This document shows positions 6,955-10,761 of a DNA stretch of 10,761 nt, one piece after another. Every line of letters begins with the position of its first letter. Position 1 is the first letter of the stretch. The DNA is from Lachnospiraceae bacterium (lineage in GTDB: Bacteria > Bacillota_A > Clostridia > Lachnospirales > Lachnospiraceae): assembly GCA_017958935.1 (NCBI GenBank), contig JAGDBR010000052.1:1-10761 (forward strand), in the 5' to 3' direction. Under the pieces are notes generated by a model. It was given only the letters and a program-made list of their open reading frames with translations, was not told the DNA's origin and ran no database searches. Both the position numbers and the translations under genes were made by a program.

Positions 6955-6990
6955 GAGAAAGCCGCACCTGCAGGTGCGGCTTTCTCGTTT
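6955..6990 (+). terminator. Intrinsic terminator of tRNA-Val, perfect palindrome
   Basis: Positions 6955-6986 form a perfect 32-base palindrome (two 16-base arms, GAGAAAGCCGCACCTG and its complement) starting 8 bases after the tRNA. The right arm ends in TTTCTC followed by GTTT, giving a T-rich 3' side. Because it is symmetrical it may also stop minus-strand transcripts arriving from the 7213-8427 gene. Confidence 0.8.
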
Positions 6991-7172
6991 CCGGGGTTAA
7001 TCTGATCAGCGCATATCCTGTCAGATGATCCTCTTTATGGAACCTGATCGTGATGGTTGCGAAAGATATATAGTTCGTTTTATCCGGCGTGTTGATCCTG
7101 CGGATTTGATCATGCCGGAACAATTCTGTTATTTCTGCGTTCCCCGGAAGATCTCCTTCTTTTTCCTTATCC

Positions 7173-7200
7173 TTCCTGCCGGAAACAGGAACTTTTTCTT
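7173..7200 (+). terminator. Plus-oriented terminator-like hairpin next to the 404 aa gene
   Basis: TTCCTG (7173-7178), loop CCGGAAA, then CAGGAA (7186-7191) followed by CTTTTTCTT. The T run lies on the plus-strand side, so the hairpin would stop plus-strand transcription, for example read-through from tRNA-Val, before it runs antisense into the 404 aa gene. The rest of 6987-7212 holds no convincing gene. Confidence 0.5.
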
Positions 7201-7212
7201 AGCCCACTCCCG

Positions 7213-8427
7213 TCATTTCAGTTCCAGATGCCCGTTGTTCTGGACAAAGTCCTCACACTGAAGATTCAAAGCGCTCCGTCCCATCGAGTAGATATTGATC
7301 ATGAACGTGCCGAGGTTCCACGGATCATCCTGCTCGGGCTCAAATCTGTACTTATGATTATAGCTCTTTGACGCGGGGAGCGCTTTCATGAAGCAGTATG
7401 GGCCGTTGTCATCTCCGTTTCTGAATCTCTTATAAGCGTCCAGCGCGCGATCACAGAAGTACTGGACTTCCTCAACAAGGTCATGAAGCCCGCTCATCGA
7501 ACCCCTGCCCGCCGGTGTCATCATCGTTTTGATTGCCGCGTCGATGTACTTGGTATCGATCGTTTTGCAATACTCGATCGATTCCTGCATCCTGCTCTCG
7601 ACGTTCTTGTCTTTCCACCGGGAGATCTCATAGGTGTAGTTATCGATGATATGCATCTTCGCGTAGACCGAAGACTTGCATTCGAATCTCCCGTTGCTGA
7701 AGTTTTCCAGACTGTCAACAAACGTGCATTGTTTGACTTCGTTCACGTAATCTTTCAGCCTCTCTTTGCGGTAGAGCCGGTTCAGTTTGTCCTTCTTCAG
7801 TTTGTTTTTGTTCTCCTCATAGAACTTTTCGGAGAGTTTTGCCCTGCGTTCCAAATCATACATGCCTTCCCCGATCATGTTGGAGAATGACCTGAAATCG
7901 GCGTTGATCTTATCGTACAGCGCCTTGTCATACTTCTCGTCTTTCATGGTCAGCTCGGTCCGCAGAATCTTGAAGCCGAGTTCCAGCGGAAGTTCCATCA
8001 GCAGGATCCGGATTTCCTTTGCCACGTTTCCGTACCACATGGCGTCCTGGTAGTAATCATGCATTTTGTCATACTTGATCTTCTTATTCGGTTCAAGCCC
8101 AGGATAGAAGGATGCCTTCTGGTTCGTGGGTGCTACGTTCGGGAAGGAATCCCCGTTCGCAAATTTGAACTTGTAGATCTCGCTGCCTTCGCCTACGTCT
8201 ACCTTGCAGAACTCCTTGATGGCTTCCTCCACGTCTTTGAAGGCATTGTCTTCTTCTATCTGGTTCAGGTCCGACGCTAAATAGGACGCATTCTCACTGA
8301 CGGTCCTGAACATATCTGCAGCTGCCTGTTCGGAGAGAACGTCCCATTTTCTCTCGTCGTTCTCCCATTCCTCCCATTCTGCCCGGATCTCGTCTTCCAT
8401 TCCGGTGAAATCCAATCCTTCGCTCAT
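7213..8427 (-). CDS. Hypothetical soluble, mostly helical protein (404 aa)
   Basis: I do not recognise this protein. It has no signal peptide or membrane segment, so it is probably cytoplasmic. The N-terminus is very acidic (residues 10-30, rich in E, D and W). The body looks mainly alpha-helical, with a Lys/Glu/Arg-rich stretch at about 190-232 that could form a long helix or coiled coil. A Gly/Ser-rich turn (TPAGRGSMSG, 304-313) precedes a further helical part, and there are about six scattered cysteines with no metal-site spacing. The start follows GAGGAGGG, with a short spacer, and the stop is TGA. It lies 37 bp after the 428 aa gene and has no evident promoter of its own, so the two form one operon. 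Base composition is lower in GC than the neighbours (about 48% in a line I counted, against about 63% in tyrS), and codons end in A/T more often, which hints at transfer or weak selection. It ends facing tRNA-Val. Confidence 0.8.
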   Translation of the reverse strand: MSEGLDFTGMEDEIRAEWEEWENDERKWDVLSEQAAADMFRTVSENASYLASDLNQIEEDNAFKDVEEAIKEFCKVDVGEGSEIYKFKFANGDSFPNVAPTNQKASFYPGLEPNKKIKYDKMHDYYQDAMWYGNVAKEIRILLMELPLELGFKILRTELTMKDEKYDKALYDKINADFRSFSNMIGEGMYDLERRAKLSEKFYEENKNKLKKDKLNRLYRKERLKDYVNEVKQCTFVDSLENFSNGRFECKSSVYAKMHIIDNYTYEISRWKDKNVESRMQESIEYCKTIDTKYIDAAIKTMMTPAGRGSMSGLHDLVEEVQYFCDRALDAYKRFRNGDDNGPYCFMKALPASKSYNHKYRFEPEQDDPWNLGTFMINIYSMGRSALNLQCEDFVQNNGHLELK

Positions 8428-8464
8428 GTTCCCTCCTCAATACAATGTCAGTTCCGAGGATCCG

Positions 8465-9751
8465 TCAGAACCGGATCTCGTATTCCCTCACGTACCATCT
8501 GCCGCCGTTCGTGCGGATCAGGTTCCTTCTGACCGGGCTGCCGAGCTGCTTGCCGTTTTTGTCGAATGAAATGGTCTGCACGGAAGCATATTCGACCTTA
8601 TCGCCGTATCTTTCGGCGATCTTCTGCTGATCCTCCGCGGACAGGAAGTAGGAATCCAGTCCGGACTCGTCGCTGTAGCCCTTCACGACAGAGATCTTCG
8701 TAGCGTCCGGCACGACTTCCGCGTGAACGTATTCCCCGTGTAAGCGCTCCTGATGAAGATCCCAATGATACAGCAGCAGGGACTCCTGGGTCGGGTTCAG
8801 CCTTCTTTCGGGCTGGATGCAGTCAACGTAAAGATCGTAGTTCTTTTCCTTGATCGCCTGGCGGAAGATCTCGACGAGCCGCTCCGGCGTGACGTCCTCC
8901 GGGACCTCCTTGACCGTGTACCAGCTTTCCTTGATCTCCGCGACTTCCTCTTCGTCGACGAAGTAACCGCTGTTCTCACGGTTCTCGTCGTAGAAGCCGA
9001 GGACATGGCCCGGAACATAAAGCGCGATCGGGTCGACGACCGGCGCATAGACCGCGCCTCCGACCTTTTTCTCGCCGGCTTCCGGCACTTCCATCGTGAT
9101 GTCCTTGATCTCGCCCAGGACCGTCCACTTGTCCACTTCCATCATGGTGCTGTCCACGAGCCTTCTGTAGCGCTTCACCGCTTCGTACGGGCCGATCCAT
9201 CTGCGCCCGTTGATCCGGATGAAATACATGCCGCTGGAACGCTTGCCCACATAGATGAACTCGCCGGTGACGCCCATGAACTGGTTCATCGGATACCGGA
9301 CTTCGTCCAGGATCACGTACTTGCCGACCAGCTCGTCCATCGGCACTTCCATGACGTCCGGTGCCGGGAAGACTTTTTCGATCATCTTGTCGGCATACTG
9401 TTCCTTCAGGGCGTTCCAGGCATTCTCGCTCTTTTCGGCGTACAGCTTCCGGATGTTCTCTTCATTGACCAGATAGACGGTCATGTCGTCCGTGATATCG
9501 GTGAAGTTGCCTGTCGCACCGAGGACACAGGCCTTCGCTCTTTCGAACATCGACTTGACGCGGGGGTCATTCGGGGCAAACTCGTTCAGGATCCGGACAC
9601 GGGAAAGGGCATCCTCCTTGGCGCGGAAGATCCCCGTTGCGCCGCTGGCCCGTTTGACCTCGTTCTCAAATTCCTTCAGATAGATCTCCGCCTGCTGGAT
9701 GCGCATCGTGAGATTGTTTTCGTTGACGTTGAACATCGTTGCATCGACCAT
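8465..9751 (-). CDS. Hypothetical soluble protein with beta-rich core and possible NTF2-like C-terminus (428 aa)
   Basis: I do not recognise this protein. It has no signal peptide or membrane helix. Residues 10 to about 130 look helical and contain two GATG.F segments (37-42 and 78-83). Residues about 140-285 look beta-rich, with GEFIYVGKRSSGMYFIRING near 163-182 and WIGPYEAVKRY after it, suggesting a small barrel-like fold. Residues about 287-428 may be an NTF2-like domain: a VEIFRQAIKEKNYDLYVDCI helix pair near 293-312, then strands ending RNLIRTNGGRWYVREYEIRF, a pattern typical of that fold's last strands. These are judgements by eye. The start follows AAGGAG nine bases before the ATG, and the stop is TGA. 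It is the first gene of a two-gene operon with the 404 aa gene, driven by the promoter at 9824-9853. Confidence 0.82.
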   Translation of the reverse strand: MVDATMFNVNENNLTMRIQQAEIYLKEFENEVKRASGATGIFRAKEDALSRVRILNEFAPNDPRVKSMFERAKACVLGATGNFTDITDDMTVYLVNEENIRKLYAEKSENAWNALKEQYADKMIEKVFPAPDVMEVPMDELVGKYVILDEVRYPMNQFMGVTGEFIYVGKRSSGMYFIRINGRRWIGPYEAVKRYRRLVDSTMMEVDKWTVLGEIKDITMEVPEAGEKKVGGAVYAPVVDPIALYVPGHVLGFYDENRENSGYFVDEEEVAEIKESWYTVKEVPEDVTPERLVEIFRQAIKEKNYDLYVDCIQPERRLNPTQESLLLYHWDLHQERLHGEYVHAEVVPDATKISVVKGYSDESGLDSYFLSAEDQQKIAERYGDKVEYASVQTISFDKNGKQLGSPVRRNLIRTNGGRWYVREYEIRF

Positions 9752-9823
9752 ACGTGTTCACTCCTTTCCATATCAGATCAATATCATTCTCAGGTCCTTC
9801 TGAGCATAGTTTTCTACAGATAC

Positions 9824-9853
9824 ATCATATCACACCGGTGCCGAGATTTTCAA
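9824..9853 (-). promoter_or_regulatory. Probable sigma70 promoter of the two-gene hypothetical operon
   Basis: On the minus strand TTGAAA (9853-9848) and TATGAT (9829-9824) are 18 bases apart, in the AT-richer gap after the flippase-like gene's terminator. Transcription would start near 9817, giving a leader of about 65 bases. The leader can form a small hairpin with CTCAG/CTGAG arms (9790-9805). Confidence 0.6.
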
Positions 9854-9886
9854 TCACTTTAAAACGGCAACTGAAAAAACGGGCAC

Positions 9887-9914
9887 AAAAAAAGGCGCAT
9901 CAAAGCGCCTTTTT
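9887..9914 (-). terminator. Intrinsic terminator of the flippase-like gene
   Basis: On the minus strand AAAAAGGCGC and GCGCCTTTTT form a perfect 10-bp stem around a TTTGAT loop, ending in a run of seven T. The gene's TGA stop lies in the loop, so the last codons (Lys-Lys-Lys-Ala-Leu) double as the 5' arm of the stem. Confidence 0.9.
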
Positions 9915-10761
9915 CTTCCGGCCGATCAGGATCAGCAGGATGCCGATCACCGTGCAGACCAGATCCCGGATACGGTAGATGAGACCGCCCATCAGGCCCG
10001 TCCCGCCGCTGATCTGCAGCTTTGCGAGCGCAATGGCCATGCCGCCCTCCCGGGTGCCGGCCTGCATGGGCACCACGAACAGCAGGTTGCCGATGAGGGA
10101 CGCGAGGCTCAGGATCAGGACGCCGCCGAAGAAGCCGACGTTCTCGCCGAGGTACAGGAAGATCAGGAAATACTCCAGGCTTTCCAGCAGCCGTGCGCCG
10201 TACTCCAGCAGAACGACTTTGAAGACTTTCCGCTTGTCCGCGTAGAACTCCGCGTAGCAGCGGTCGACGTCCGCGAACAGCGCCGCTCTGTTCTCAGCGA
10301 CCGCCGCGGCTTTCTTGCCCACGAGCGGCAGCTTCGACAGGAAGCGGAACGCCGGCGTCACGAGCGCCCGGTGTCTGAACGTAAAGAAATAAACGCAGAT
10401 CGCCAGCAGCACCACGGCCGAGATCGACAGGACCGCCGCCGTGAAGCCGTCGACCGGTCCGCCCACGAAGAAATAAAGGACCGCCCCCGTCAGCCACAGC
10501 AGTATGTGTCCGATCACGTACACCAGGCTGAAGCTGATCGTCGAGGAGGTCGCCTTGTCCGTCGGCATATAGTTTTTCAGTTCAAGGATGCGATAGGGCT
10601 CTCCGCCCACGAGACCGGCCGGCGTGACGTTGTTCAGGGCAAAGCCGGTCACGCACAGCTTGTAAAGGCGCAGGCGGCTGATGCCGTCTCCCGCTTCGCC
10701 CATGACGAGCAGGAAAGCCCGCGCATGGACAGCATAGATCACCGCCCACAGCGCAAACAGC
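9900..10761 (-). CDS. Lysylphosphatidylglycerol synthase TM / flippase-like membrane protein (5' end cut by window)
   Basis: About 286 C-terminal residues of a multi-pass inner-membrane protein of the LPG-synthase transmembrane family (PF03706 type, UPF0104), whose members are usually annotated as flippase-like and act on lipids. Family marks include NNVTPAGLVGGEPYRILELK, with the TPxGxxGGEPxR signature, and near the end PMQAGTREGGMAIALAKL. Several hydrophobic helices are evident (for example FSLVYVIGHILLWLTGAVLYFF in two parts, SISAVVLLAICVYFFTF, and FFGGVLILSLASLIGNLLFVV). The frame stays open to the window edge, so the GTG at 10742 is not the true start: LFALWA precedes it and continues the first visible helix. 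Full-length members are about 320-350 aa, so some 40-60 residues are missing. No synthase domain follows, so this is the TM-only form. It ends inside a terminator and is separate from the operon downstream. Confidence 0.88.
   Translation of the reverse strand, partial: LFALWAVIYAVHARAFLLVMGEAGDGISRLRLYKLCVTGFALNNVTPAGLVGGEPYRILELKNYMPTDKATSSTISFSLVYVIGHILLWLTGAVLYFFVGGPVDGFTAAVLSISAVVLLAICVYFFTFRHRALVTPAFRFLSKLPLVGKKAAAVAENRAALFADVDRCYAEFYADKRKVFKVVLLEYGARLLESLEYFLIFLYLGENVGFFGGVLILSLASLIGNLLFVVPMQAGTREGGMAIALAKLQISGGTGLMGGLIYRIRDLVCTVIGILLILIGRKKKAL

Noticed and set aside
6884..7123. 79-codon minus-strand open frame
   Set aside because: It runs antisense through tRNA-Val; its SNRGSNPRPLACEA tail is the well-known false protein made from the reverse of a tRNA.
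7025..7261. 78-codon plus-strand open frame in the gap after tRNA-Val
   Set aside because: No ribosome site, no recognisable sequence, runs through the hairpin at 7173-7200 and overlaps the 404 aa gene.
8753..9862. 369-codon plus-strand open frame
   Set aside because: Antisense to the 428 aa gene, which has a promoter, a ribosome site and natural protein composition.
1..10761. CRISPR arrays, insertion sequences or attachment-site repeats
   Set aside because: No regularly spaced repeats, transposase or integrase sequence, or duplicated tRNA 3' end was seen in the window.

Overview
The window looks like a chromosomal segment of a GC-rich Firmicute, possibly a Clostridia-type anaerobe. The pointers are GGAGG-type ribosome binding sites, an oxidoreductase carrying two 4Fe-4S clusters, a Val tRNA whose gene does not encode CCA, and strongly G/C-ending codons in most genes. 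That codon bias also creates long antisense shadow ORFs, which are left out. The taxon is an inference; no marker gene fixes it. All protein genes lie on the minus strand and only the tRNA lies on the plus strand, so transcription of the proteins runs from high to low coordinates.

From right to left: (1) 9900-10761, the C-terminal part of a multi-pass membrane protein of the lysylphosphatidylglycerol-synthase TM / flippase-like family, closed by a clear terminator. (2) 9751-7213, a two-gene operon with its own sigma70-type promoter, encoding two soluble proteins (428 and 404 aa) that I do not recognise; the second gene is visibly poorer in GC than its surroundings. (3) 6832-6986, a compact tRNA-Val(CAC) unit on the plus strand with a near-consensus promoter and a perfect-palindrome terminator. 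(4) 6739-3036, a MATE transporter overlapping by 4 bp a four-carbon acid sugar kinase (DUF1537 family), followed by a PdxA2-like 4-phosphate dehydrogenase. Kinase and dehydrogenase would together turn a threonate/erythronate-type acid sugar into a 4-phosphate and then, by oxidation and decarboxylation, into dihydroxyacetone phosphate. (5) 2974-1949, an aldo/keto reductase with a C-terminal 2x[4Fe-4S] module, with a probable promoter inside the end of pdxA2. (6) 1866-1, a tyrosyl-tRNA synthetase whose N-terminus is fused in frame to a B3/B4 domain like the editing domain of the PheRS beta subunit; the window cuts off its last residues.

Three things stand out. The TyrRS carries an extra domain of the family that, in PheRS, removes tyrosine from tRNA. 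The acid sugar kinase is interrupted by one in-frame TAG just before its conserved GGDT motif, while the rest of the kinase is intact in the same frame and runs without a stop into PdxA2. The two-gene operon at 7213-9751 is the best candidate here for an undescribed function, but the sequence alone does not say what it does.
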